From NCBI GenBank assembly GCA_047967505.1, contig CM106539.1: DNA of 64,000 bases; one strand, 5' to 3'. Below, in pieces: positions 57,701 to 64,000 of the stretch. The notes beneath the pieces were generated by a model. It worked only from the letters and a program-made list of their open reading frames with translations, did not search any database and was not told the origin of the DNA. The stretch's first letter is position 1, and each line of letters opens with the position of its first letter. A program made the translations under genes and the position numbers. The stretch comes from Dipteris shenzhenensis (taxonomy: Eukaryota; Polypodiophyta; Polypodiopsida; Gleicheniales).

Positions 57701-58779
57701 CTTCAAACCCTACAAGTTCAGGTCGCTAGCGAGATTTGTTCAATCAACTAGAAGGGGGAGTCCAAGTCCGGCGACCAAGCACCTCAGCAAGCCGGCAAAA
57801 ACACCTGCAGCTACCACAGCAACAGCTACAATGGCTGCACGAAAAAGGTGTGAGAGGAGCCCGCACCTCATGCAAAAGCGGAAGCAACAAGCAATCAGGC
57901 GGAGGAGAGGCGAATGTGGAGGGGGTGGAGGGAACTTGCAACACCACCGCGGGGTTTTTTGGGGGGGGGGAGATGGAGATGGAGATGGAGTCGAGGAAGG
58001 GAGATGGGCAGGGGTAGAGATGGAGATGGAGTCGAGGAAGGGAGATGAGCAGGGGTAGGGAGGAGGAAGGAGCTATCAAGGGAAGCAACAGCAGGGAGAG
58101 CCATCTTTCCATCATTGCCTAGAATCACTTCCAAAACGAGCTCCCTTGAATGGGATTCTGCCTACTTGTGCTTGGGGTATGTAAAAGCGAATGAATGGTT
58201 TTCAACAAGCCTGCCACCCCAAGTTCTACAGATAATATGAAGCATTCACGCAATGCCTTTGACCTTAGAAAGAAGAGAAAAGAACAAGAAGGGAAGGCAA
58301 AGGAAATTAGAAAGCAACAAAGAGGCCCTTGAACCTTAAGGGAAGAGAATGGGTCAGGATTGCAGACTAAATGGGAGGGAGGAAAAAACCCAAACAAGAA
58401 AACAACGAGAAGGATTGGGAAAGACCGAGATAATCAACAAGAAGGAGAAAGCATCCAAGGGGAGAAGGCACACTAGGGAGGAAGCTGCTAAGACAGGCCA
58501 CACATGAAGATGCATCGAGCAAACGCAATGGGCATAATAGAATAGAGGCATCCTTCTAAGAAATCAAGCAGTAACGAGGTGGTTGAAAAGAGACGTGCAT
58601 CGGTCCAAACCTTGGTGCCACGAATATTCGTGCGCTTTCGGGTCCCCGTGTGGACTACACCATTGGGTCCAATTGTAACTGATACCTTATGCAAAGTTCC
58701 CCCATTACCACACTTGGGACAAAAAATGCGTCCAACCTCTGAAGTAACATTCCTGCAAGCTTCACACTTAAGCACCCAC
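47658..58779 (-). CDS. NOB1: NOB1 pre-rRNA endonuclease, 3' part
   Basis: NOB1 cuts 20S pre-rRNA at site D to make mature 18S rRNA in late cytoplasmic pre-40S particles. Three minus-strand exons are recognised: 58779-58611 (zinc ribbon), 47999-47883 and 47792-47658 (C terminus and stop). Diagnostic pieces are [69 protein letters not shown] and [15 protein letters not shown]. Splice sites and phases agree throughout. The N-terminal PIN nuclease domain is not seen and should lie beyond 58.8 kb, probably outside the window. The 10.6-kb intron between the first two exons carries a copia element, a LINE and broken copies of the second exon. Confidence 0.93.
47883..47999 (-). CDS. NOB1: NOB1 penultimate exon
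   Basis: Acceptor CCTTGCAG|TACTCACTG, strong donor TTTCA|GTAAGTTCC. 39 codons starting [20 protein letters not shown] and ending KKKKVSLS. The lysine-rich end is usual after the zinc ribbon. It enters in phase 0, matching ACCAAG| at 58611. This is the only intact copy; three partial copies lie upstream in the intron. Confidence 0.93.
48027..48064. repeat. (CT)19 microsatellite next to NOB1 exon
   Basis: 38-bp CT run, 28 bp upstream (in gene sense) of the penultimate exon. A (TA)n/(ATGC)n tract follows at 48150-48300. In gene sense it is a purine (GA) run, not a polypyrimidine tract. Confidence 0.95.
48297..48378 (-). pseudogene. Duplicated NOB1 exon copy, broken (copy 1)
   Basis: Minus strand repeats the penultimate NOB1 exon from its acceptor (CTTTGCAG|CTCTCTGCC) to the lysine codons. 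The [10 protein letters not shown] and HPKKKK codons survive. About 20 bp in the middle are missing and a TAA appears early in the normal frame. No GTAAGT donor is retained. Not usable as a replacement exon. Confidence 0.85.
48577..48603 (-). pseudogene. Duplicated NOB1 exon copy, first 27 bp only (copy 2)
   Basis: TTGCAG|TACTCTCTGCCGATGCC and the next codons match the acceptor and start of the true exon, then switch to unrelated sequence at CCTACG. The adjoining intron sequence (48604-48740) also matches 48000-48150, so this is part of a segmental tandem duplication. Confidence 0.85.
48779..49042 (-). repeat. Copia-3 3' LTR
   Basis: 264 bp, TGTAGGATCG..GGCCTACA. Inner edge is a C-rich run, the polypurine tract GGAGGGGGG on the minus strand (49043-49053). 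Confidence 0.94.
49189..50388 (-). pseudogene. Copia-3 reverse transcriptase (partial) and RNase H
   Basis: 400 uninterrupted codons. RT from [20 protein letters not shown] through [20 protein letters not shown] and the active site [14 protein letters not shown], then [20 protein letters not shown]. RNase H has [38 protein letters not shown] and [14 protein letters not shown]. The RT fingers region before HQLDIK is lost in the deletion. The apparent Met start is not real. Confidence 0.94.
50390..50768 (-). pseudogene. Copia-3 integrase start, truncated
   Basis: In another frame: [15 protein letters not shown], a TAA, then [20 protein letters not shown] and [13 protein letters not shown]. Only the first catalytic Asp of the core is present. 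At about 50410 the sequence jumps to RT. Confidence 0.9.
50587..51426 (-). pseudogene. Copia-3 zinc knuckle, protease and pre-integrase
   Basis: [17 protein letters not shown] zinc knuckle near 51310-51350, protease [14 protein letters not shown] near 51090 with intact [20 protein letters not shown], and [20 protein letters not shown] from the pre-integrase region. One frameshift after SKCV separates it from the integrase. Confidence 0.92.
51454..52181 (-). pseudogene. Copia-3 Gag
   Basis: ATG at 52181 ([20 protein letters not shown]) is the likely Gag start. Codons upstream of it, open to 52296, are probably leader. Capsid blocks are [55 protein letters not shown] and [14 protein letters not shown] at about 51451 separates it from the zinc knuckle in the same frame. 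Clearly related to copia-2 Gag. Confidence 0.9.
52182..53130 (-). other. Copia-3 leader with GTAC array
   Basis: Leader between primer site and gag. GTAC occurs about 26 times within 52640-53075 by hand count. AAAAGCCCCAAA recurs at about 52346, 52398 and 52597, and a TGACTCAATGT/CCTGCAA unit repeats at 52450-52505. No convincing coding sequence. Confidence 0.85.
53134..53147 (-). promoter_or_regulatory. Copia-3 primer-binding site (initiator tRNA-Met)
   Basis: TGGTATCAGAACC on the minus strand, just inside the LTR. It matches the initiator tRNA-Met complement except one base. Confidence 0.9.
53149..53401 (-). repeat. Copia-3 5' LTR
   Basis: 253-bp direct repeat of 48779-49042, lacking 11 bp found there. 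Confidence 0.94.
53490..53590 (-). pseudogene. Duplicated NOB1 exon copy, broken (copy 3)
   Basis: A fuller copy of the penultimate exon than the one at 48.3 kb: CTTTGCAG|CTCTCTGCCAG, an out-of-frame middle, then the REDQLPHKL codons and AAAAAG. The surrounding 53480-53780 matches 48290-48575 closely. It lies on the far side of copia-3, so the duplication came before the insertion. Confidence 0.85.
53791..54180. other. NOB1 intron sequence, no feature recognised
   Basis: Between the duplicated block and the LINE target site. Nothing supported. Confidence 0.5.
54181..54195. repeat. LINE target-site duplication, 3' side
   Basis: GCCTAAAATCACTTC. Matches GCCTAGAATCACTTC at 58117-58131 with one change. 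Confidence 0.88.
54220..56200 (-). pseudogene. LINE ORF2 C-terminal half with RT zinc finger
   Basis: The minus strand aligns in order with the LINE at 60.8-62.5 kb: [37 protein letters not shown] and [20 protein letters not shown]. The zf-RVT region ([48 protein letters not shown]) follows, then SITAWDIW-type and [13 protein letters not shown] strips. Stops and shifts are frequent. A 51-bp in-frame tandem duplication ([17 protein letters not shown]) occurs at 54758-54859. Confidence 0.85.
56824..57510 (-). pseudogene. LINE ORF1-like region
   Basis: Minus strand has [20 protein letters not shown], a [17 protein letters not shown] strip, then [20 protein letters not shown] and [20 protein letters not shown]. 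The order and spacing resemble the RNA-binding ORF1 proteins of plant LINEs, but the family call is tentative. Broken into three frames. Confidence 0.6.
57560..58116 (-). other. LINE 5' region, GC-rich with short tandem repeat
   Basis: Contains GATGGAGATGGAGTCGAGGA units twice (57966-58060, period about 45 bp), G-runs and Ser/Pro-rich open frames with no motif. Probably the LINE 5' untranslated region. Confidence 0.6.
58117..58131. repeat. LINE target-site duplication, 5' side
   Basis: GCCTAGAATCACTTC, partner of 54181-54195. Confidence 0.88.
58132..58610 (-). other. NOB1 intron, 5' part
   Basis: Follows the zinc-ribbon exon donor. Purine-rich on the plus strand, with no gene or repeat recognised. 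Confidence 0.6.
58611..58779 (-). CDS. NOB1: NOB1 zinc-ribbon exon
   Basis: Acceptor TGTGTGCAG|G, donor ACCAAG|GTTTGG. Encodes [56 protein letters not shown]. All four zinc ligands are present as two C-x2-C pairs. This ribbon helps NOB1 bind the 18S rRNA 3' region. It starts one base into a codon and leaves in phase 0, joining the exon at 47999 as ..RGTK|YSLP. Confidence 0.94.
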
Positions 58780-60046
58780 CTGCACACATGGAATCCAAGG
58801 CCCCTTCAACTTCATGAAATGCAATAAATATGAAAGGCTGCTCTAATTTGACGTCAACAATAAGTGTTTGCTGTGCATTACATAAAAGTTCATAGTGTGT
58901 TTACACACCAACATAGAGGTTCAAAGGTAAAAGTTTAGGCAGATTGCAGATAATGATAATTCAAGCCATACAGCATTAGTAGAATTCACAACATAGAAAA
59001 TCAGAGTCATAGCAAACGCAAATCACCCAAAGCAAAGTCTCTATATGTTTGACTGAGGACAATAACTAAAGACATTTGTAAAACGACTTCTGTCCTCTGA
59101 TGGAAGGAGGTGAAAGGTTGTAGATATAACTAGTTGTAATTGAGTAACAAATGGAATGTATGTTGTAAGAGGCTTGAAATCAAACATTGTTAGGTCACTT
59201 TTATTTATTAAAAACAAAACTGGAACCTCCTCAGGCCACCCCACCCCACACAAACATTTATAAAGATGCAGAAAATTCGCACAGGATGAGGATCAAGGAA
59301 AAACAGTAATTTGGCTAAGCTTTTAAATCCAAAAAAGCCAGCTGCGAATCTGGGATCAATTGAAACTTGTGAACAAAATCAGGAAAAACCCTGCCCAACG
59401 TCACCCCTACTTACTTCCTCTTTCTCCACTTGCTTGGGTGATACCTTGGAATGGTAGGGTCAACTCCTAATGGAATCCCCCACAAGAAGTGCGACAGGAA
59501 GTGAAAACTGTAGGTATGAAGGGGGAAAGAGAGAGGGTTCCATAGCAGCACAGTGGCTGCCACATGGGCAGCAGATCAAAATCCTTCTTGGTTTTGATTG
59601 GACCCCTCAGTTAGGGCTGCACATTCCACAAAAAACCATAGAGCTACGCATCTTTGGGCTGCTCATGAGCCCAATGAAAGGGCCCATGGCTAAACTAAAG
59701 CCAGCAAATAACGCTGGGAGTGGAGACTTTTTATAGGCCCAAAATATGGTAATGGTCGACCAGGAGGGGCAGCTGGTTGCCAATACAGGTTGGTCCCCCC
59801 CCAGAGACTCAGTCAGCCCCTGGACAGACCCGGTCCGCCAGGGGGGGGGCAACCTGCAACCTCATCAAGGGGGTTAGGGGGGCTGAGTCCTCTCTAAAGG
59901 CATTCCCAACAGCTCTTGCACTGTGTAAAACTTATTCAAGGAAGCATAACACAAGCTGAGCAAGAATGTTAAAGGCTTCTTCCAAAGCCACTGAAGAAGT
60001 GGCACACAGCAGGAGCAGCAGATAGGGCAGCATCAGTGGAGCAACC
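58780..60046. other. Probable NOB1 intron, no feature recognised
   Basis: Upstream of the zinc-ribbon exon in gene sense. No PIN-domain codons were found on the minus strand. Open frames at 59470-59959 contain homopolymer runs and no motif. Confidence 0.45.
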
Positions 60047-60640
60047 CCTGCTGTCCATATGGTGCAGGTGTGGTAAGGTACATTTTGTACCCTCTGTCCA
60101 CATGGTGCAGGAGGTACCTTTTGTAATCAGCTATTGGTCGTATTCCTGGACAAATTTACACTTTCTTTGGTTGCATATCTGTTTGTATATCTGCAGATCT
60201 GTACATTAGCAAATTCATGCTTGTGTGCACACATTGAGTAAGATCTTTGTAACATTGTAGGTATTAAGGTATGCTTGTGTGCACACATAGAGTAAGATCT
60301 TTGGAACATTGTAGGTCTTACAGTTATAATATTTTCCACTGCATATTTTGGTGTCAACACTTGTAACCTCTGTACTTTTGATTTACCTGACCACATGTGT
60401 GAATTCCTGTGACAGGACTTCACCCGCCGGCCGGTTATCTTCTATAGATCTTGTGCGCACTGTTATTCTCAGTTGAAAGCTCGTCATGGTTGTCACCATG
60501 TAAGCTATCTTTAGTATAGCTCTATTCATCTTCAGCATGACCAGGTTATCTTCTATAGGTCTTGTGCGCACCGTTATTCTCAGTTGAAAGCTCTTGTCAT
60601 GATTGATCACCATGTATGCTATCTTTAGTATACCTCTCCT
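60047..60640. repeat. Three adjacent short tandem duplications
   Basis: 60047-60127: a unit of about 45 bp around CTGTCCAYATGGTGCAGG, twice. 60217-60320: 54-bp unit around TTGTGTGCACACAT, twice. 60433-60640: 110-bp unit starting GGTTATCTTCTATAG, twice. Each pair is about 90% alike. They end directly at the LINE 3' tail. Confidence 0.88.
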
Positions 60641-60797
60641 CTATTTTTTTTATTTTTATTTTCAAATAAAGGAACCTTCTATTAATGCTTGAAAGATTTC
60701 ATACAAGACAGCAGCCCCTAAGGTGCTGAGTATGGAAAAAACCAGACAAGGCTGAAAGAAAGAAACCGGCCTGTTCAAGAGAAACCCAGCTCACTAC

Positions 60798-62510
60798 CTA
60801 GGGAAACTCTGGAACTGGGGCTAACAGCCAAGTGGGGGGACTATACAGCCAGCGAATTCCTCGTGGAGTGAAGATGCAGAAAACACCTGCAGGCCAAGCC
60901 TTGCAGAAATGAGCATGCCTCTCAATAGTCGCCCTGGATCCTGGAGTCCCACACTCCCAGGTGGATCGTAGAGTGCAGATAATATCCTGCCAAATGGCAA
61001 CTAAGGTAGCCGAGGGTGGAACCGGGTGCTCTCCCATCACAAGACTGCAACGAGCCACCCAAATGTTCCAAGCCGTGATGCTGGCTACCACCTCCCAAAA
61101 CACAGTCCTCCCTAGAAGTAGGAGCTAGGCTGTCAGGGGGGACCGCCTCGTGGAGTGCAATCCTCTAGATGCTCTAACCCTATATCCGGTAGACTGGTGA
61201 GATCTCATCAATCTGAAACGCATGTCCTCCCTCTGTCAACCAAGCCACCATCCCCCAGGTGTAGTCTCTGTGAAAACTCTGCATACGTGTCATGATCCTA
61301 AGGGCTCTCATCCAGATCCTTGCTGCACTACGACAGCTCCATAGGCAATGCGGGATAGTCACCAGGGCACCATCAGAGCAACAATGGCACTGCCCCTCTA
61401 CTCGCATCTGCTCCAACCACGGGCCAATGGGCAAGCCTCCGTGGGCTGCCAGCCAAAAGAAGTATGAGATCTTCCTCGACCGCAAGGTGGACCACAACCG
61501 CGTCCAAAACCTGAAGCACACATCCCGGGGCACTCTCTAGGTCACCCAATGTCTCTCTCTCTCGAGGGGGTTCACCTTGACGAGTCCATTTGAAGCCTCC
61601 TGCCAATCCGTGTAGTGAAGGAAAAGAAGGGCACCTCATCCACCGTCTCAGCTAGGCCGAGCCAAAACCACTCCCTTGAATCCCACTGGACCTCCCTCAA
61701 GGGTCTACCCTCCCACAGCCAAAGTCGCCATCTAGAGGTGTCCTGCTCTGAGATACTAGGAGGGTCAATGTGCCACTCCTTACCCCAAACATCCCACCAC
61801 TCTGATCATCTACCAGTGAATCCCATCAAGGCTCCCATCCATCTCAAGGTCACTCTCAGTGAGTGGCTGAAGTAGGCCTCCAGATCCTACACGGAAAAAG
61901 CCGGAGTGCGTGCTGCCACGCTGCATCAACATCCTCAAGGGAACACCACTACAAGAAAACTGCCCCAACCATCTATTGTCTCTCCAAACGTGAAGTCCTT
62001 CCCACCAGGACTTAGGAATGGCTAGGTCAATCTCGCCCATCCGATACCCTACCCCTCGCAGATGTGTTAGGGCGTCAAGCCTCGCCTCTGTCTCCATAGG
62101 TAGTCTGCTCCAACGACCGAAAGACCCTATTGGACCACTGTCCCACAGTACCCAACCAATGTGAGTCCGCTGTCCGAGCATACGTCCCTTCTAATCTCTG
62201 ACCTCTGGATGCCACATAAGGGACCGGCGCTCGAACTCCTCTCTGCATCTGGACGGAGCACGGATAAGACCCCCTGCCAGTCTCTGCCAAACCCTGTGAA
62301 GACTCCTCATCAGAGGGGAGCCCTTCCCCGTAAGGGGGGCCTCTGAGAAGATCCACCTATGTGAAGGCTGCCATTGTCCCCCAGTGCATGGAGTGTTCCT
62401 CACAAGCCCTCGCTGTAAGAGGAGCTTCCAAGGCTCTGAACCTGGGGTGAGGCCACGAACCACCAACTTGCCCAAAAGAGCCCTGCTCTGCATCTCTAGA
62501 TCAATGATAC
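60798..62510 (-). pseudogene. LINE ORF2 C terminus with RT zinc finger
   Basis: Ordered pieces: IDLEMQSRALLGKLVVRGLT, SRCREEFERRSLMWHPEVRD, RWSRLPMETEARLDALTHLR, then the zf-RVT region SRKISYFFWLAAHGGLPIGP, QMRVEGQCHCCSDGALVTIP and HCLWSCRSAARIWMRAL. After that come YTWGMVAWLTEGGHAFQID and [18 protein letters not shown]. Stops and frame changes lie between them, for example near 62182, 61810 and 61150. Confidence 0.88.
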
Positions 62511-62537
62511 CCAAGCCTCCCAGTGCCTACGGCATGA

Positions 62538-63801
62538 TCACTGTCTGCCTGTCCAGAGGAAGTTCCGTACCAACCGTCGGAGCTGCCCAATGAATCCTCT
62601 GTGAAAGCACCAGCAGGAGGCAATATACCAGGCCGTGGCAAGAAAAACATGGTTTGCCACTAAGGCACGACCTGCTAGGGAAAGTTTGGCCAAGCTCCAA
62701 TAGAGAAGCTTGCGCCGAACACTCTCAAGGACCGAGGCAATCTGTTGCTCTGCTGTGATGTCAATACCCACCTGACATCCGAGGTATCTCGCTGTCTGGC
62801 CCGACGGTATCCATCTGAAGCCAAAGTCACTCCCCCACTCTCGGATCTCATGTGTCCTCAAAGCCCGTGAAGAAGCCTATGGATTTCGTCTAGTTGATCC
62901 GACCCCCCCGAGGCCTCATAGTAGATAGCCAAGGCCCTCTTACTCTCTCTAGACTCGCTGTGGTGCCCTCAACATACAAGGCTGTGTCATCTGCAAACTC
63001 CAAGTCAAGGAGCTCTTCCTCCTATCTAATTGGAAGCCTCAACCCTGTGAGACCTGTCACCTGTGATCTCAAATAGTAGCCCAGAGCCTCCGCTACAAAC
63101 AAGAAGAGAAAGAGAGCTAGTAGGCAACCCTCGCGAACTGAGCGAGAGAGAGGAAAGGCCTCGCCTGTGTGTCCTCCGATAAGCATCTGACTAGATCTCC
63201 CTGCATATAGCGTTGAAACTCCTCTAACCCATCTGTCTGAGAAACCTAATCTCCTCATAGTGCCCTCCAGGAAAGACCACTCCACCCTGTCGTAGGCCTT
63301 CTCGAAGTCCAAGAGAAGGACGGTCAATAGCTGTGACTCCTGCCTGGACCAATCCACTGCCTCCTAGAACGTGAAGATGTTGTCCAAAATGCTACGCTCC
63401 TGGACAAACCCAATCTATGTGTCATGGATGATGTCGGTAAGATGGGGCCGTAACCGCAAACTCAAGACCTTGGCGACGATCTTGTATGCGGTATCAAGCA
63501 GAGTGATCGGCCTCCACTGTCGGATATCTGACCTATCTCCTCCTTTCGAGATCAAACAAATCCACCCCCTGCTCATGGACTGAGGGAGAGCCTTGAGGAC
63601 TTCCCAAACCTCCTCATCTGTGAAAGGTTCCTCAAGTCTACTGCATAAGTCCTGTGAGACTACTGTCGGAAAGTGATCCCAAACCAGCTCTCGGGCCATA
63701 AGACTAGCTGGGGTCATCTTCTCCGTCTGAAAGAGCTGACTGTAAAAACCGATGGTCATGTCAAGAATCTCCTGTGGGTCAGTGTGCATGATACCCTGCA
63801 A
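62538..63801 (-). pseudogene. LINE reverse transcriptase
   Basis: Pieces 63801-63415, 63357-63022 and 62861-62538: EEPFTDEEVWEVLKALPQSM, CLISKGGDRSDIRQWRPITL, LDTAYKIVAKVLSLRLRPHL; then LTVLLLDFEKAYDRVEWSFL (first catalytic Asp region) and RSVREGCLLALFLFLFVAEA; then a thumb-like SVRRKLLYWSLAKLSLAGRA. Between 63022 and 62861 the active-site segment (usual F/YADD) is in a shifted frame: the plus strand shows the complement of LLDLEFADDTALYV near 62975-63015. Non-LTR type RT, disabled by frame breaks. Confidence 0.9.
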
Positions 63802-63805
63802 GTCT

Positions 63806-63985
63806 CAGAGTGGCCGGTCTTATCTTGATGGGCAAAATATAGCTCAAAATGGCGAATCCAATTGAGGATTTTACCCGCCTCTCTTGCTCCATCATACTTT
63901 GGGAATTCTATTCTCTCTCGACGTTGAAATTTGGCTCTCTTCGAGGGGGTACCTAAATCTTCATTACCAAAACTTTCCTACATGT
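63806..63985 (-). pseudogene. Gypsy Gag fragment at window end
   Basis: Minus strand reads SKRAKFQRRERIEFPKYDGA, then REAGKILNWIRHFELYFAHQ, like the (E/D)FPKFDG..W....E.YF start of Ty3/gypsy Gag. Open across the fragment. It continues toward the window edge and is fused to LINE sequence at about 63805. Confidence 0.7.
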
Positions 63986-64000
63986 GGGATCTCTCTTAAG

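Larger units (their letters stand above)
54196..58116 (-). mobile_element. LINE inserted in the NOB1 intron, internally deleted
   Basis: 3.9-kb minus-strand non-LTR element bounded by 15-bp target duplications. The 3' end is an A-rich tail (TTAAAAAAAGAAG on the minus strand). The 5' end at 58116 begins AATGATGGAAAG, so the copy may be full length at both ends. ORF1-like sequence lies at 56824-57510, and ORF2 C-terminal sequence at 54220-56200. The catalytic RT region and the endonuclease are missing: sequence equivalent to about 63400 of the other LINE joins sequence equivalent to about 62530 near 56140. Inactive. Confidence 0.88.
60641..63805 (-). mobile_element. LINE, ORF2 region, 5'-truncated
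   Basis: Minus-strand LINE of the same family as 54196-58116. The 3' end has the shared AAGCATTAATAGAAGG string and an A-rich tail (60641-60665). RT, thumb and zinc-finger regions run upstream to about 63805, where LINE-like sequence gives way to gypsy gag. Endonuclease and ORF1 are absent. No target duplication was found. Confidence 0.88.

Noticed and set aside
57736-58115. Ser/Pro/Leu-rich and Gly/Glu-rich open frames
   Set aside because: They lie in the GC-rich 5' end of a LINE with short tandem repeats, are open on both strands, and have no motif.

Overview
This window looks like a TE-dense stretch of a large plant nuclear genome. The evidence is plant-type Ty1/copia elements primed by initiator tRNA-Met, chromodomain-bearing Ty3/gypsy elements, plant LINEs with a C-terminal reverse-transcriptase zinc finger, long introns with ordinary GT..AG sites, and abundant (TA)n, (TG)n, (GA)n and (CT)n tracts. 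I cannot name the species. Nothing bacterial, no CRISPR array and no RNA gene was recognised.

Layout. (1) 564-12168 (-): degenerate Ty3/gypsy chromovirus 'A1'. Its 3' LTR was split by a complete Ty1/copia element, copia-1 (981-7227, +), with target duplication GTTCG. (2) 12174-25704 (+): a second Ty3/gypsy family, 'B'. Its 3' LTR was split by copia-2 (19540-25399, -), with target duplication TGCTG. (3) 25705-29281 (+): copy 'A2' of the first gypsy family, truncated at its 5' end and inverted relative to A1. (4) 29.3-33 kb: an eroded LINE (endonuclease and RT motifs), a 93-bp duplication and an isolated primer-binding site. (5) 34263-36343 (-): several spliced exons of a conserved-looking host gene that I cannot name. 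LINE and gypsy debris lies on both sides. (6) 38.6-40.4 kb: an inverted repeat, (TG)n and a long alternating purine-pyrimidine tract. (7) 40.4-47.6 kb: AT-rich sequence with relics of gypsy integrase and LINE RT and a 119-bp tandem repeat. (8) 47658-58779 (-): the 3' part of NOB1, the endonuclease that matures 18S rRNA. Its zinc-ribbon exon and its last two exons are separated by a 10.6-kb intron. That intron holds duplicated, broken copies of the penultimate exon, copia-3 (48779-53401, -) and a LINE (54196-58116, -) with 15-bp target duplications. (9) 60.05-64 kb: three sets of short tandem duplications, a LINE ORF2, and a gypsy gag fragment at the window end.

The two host genes are the only probable cellular genes. 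Everything else recognised is mobile-element sequence, all of it broken as shown. The least expected signal is in the copia leaders, between the primer-binding site and gag. They are packed with the palindromic tetramer GTAC: about 22 copies in copia-2, about 26 in copia-3, and smaller clusters in copia-1. The leaders of copia-2 and copia-3 also share a repeated AAAAGCCCCAAA motif.
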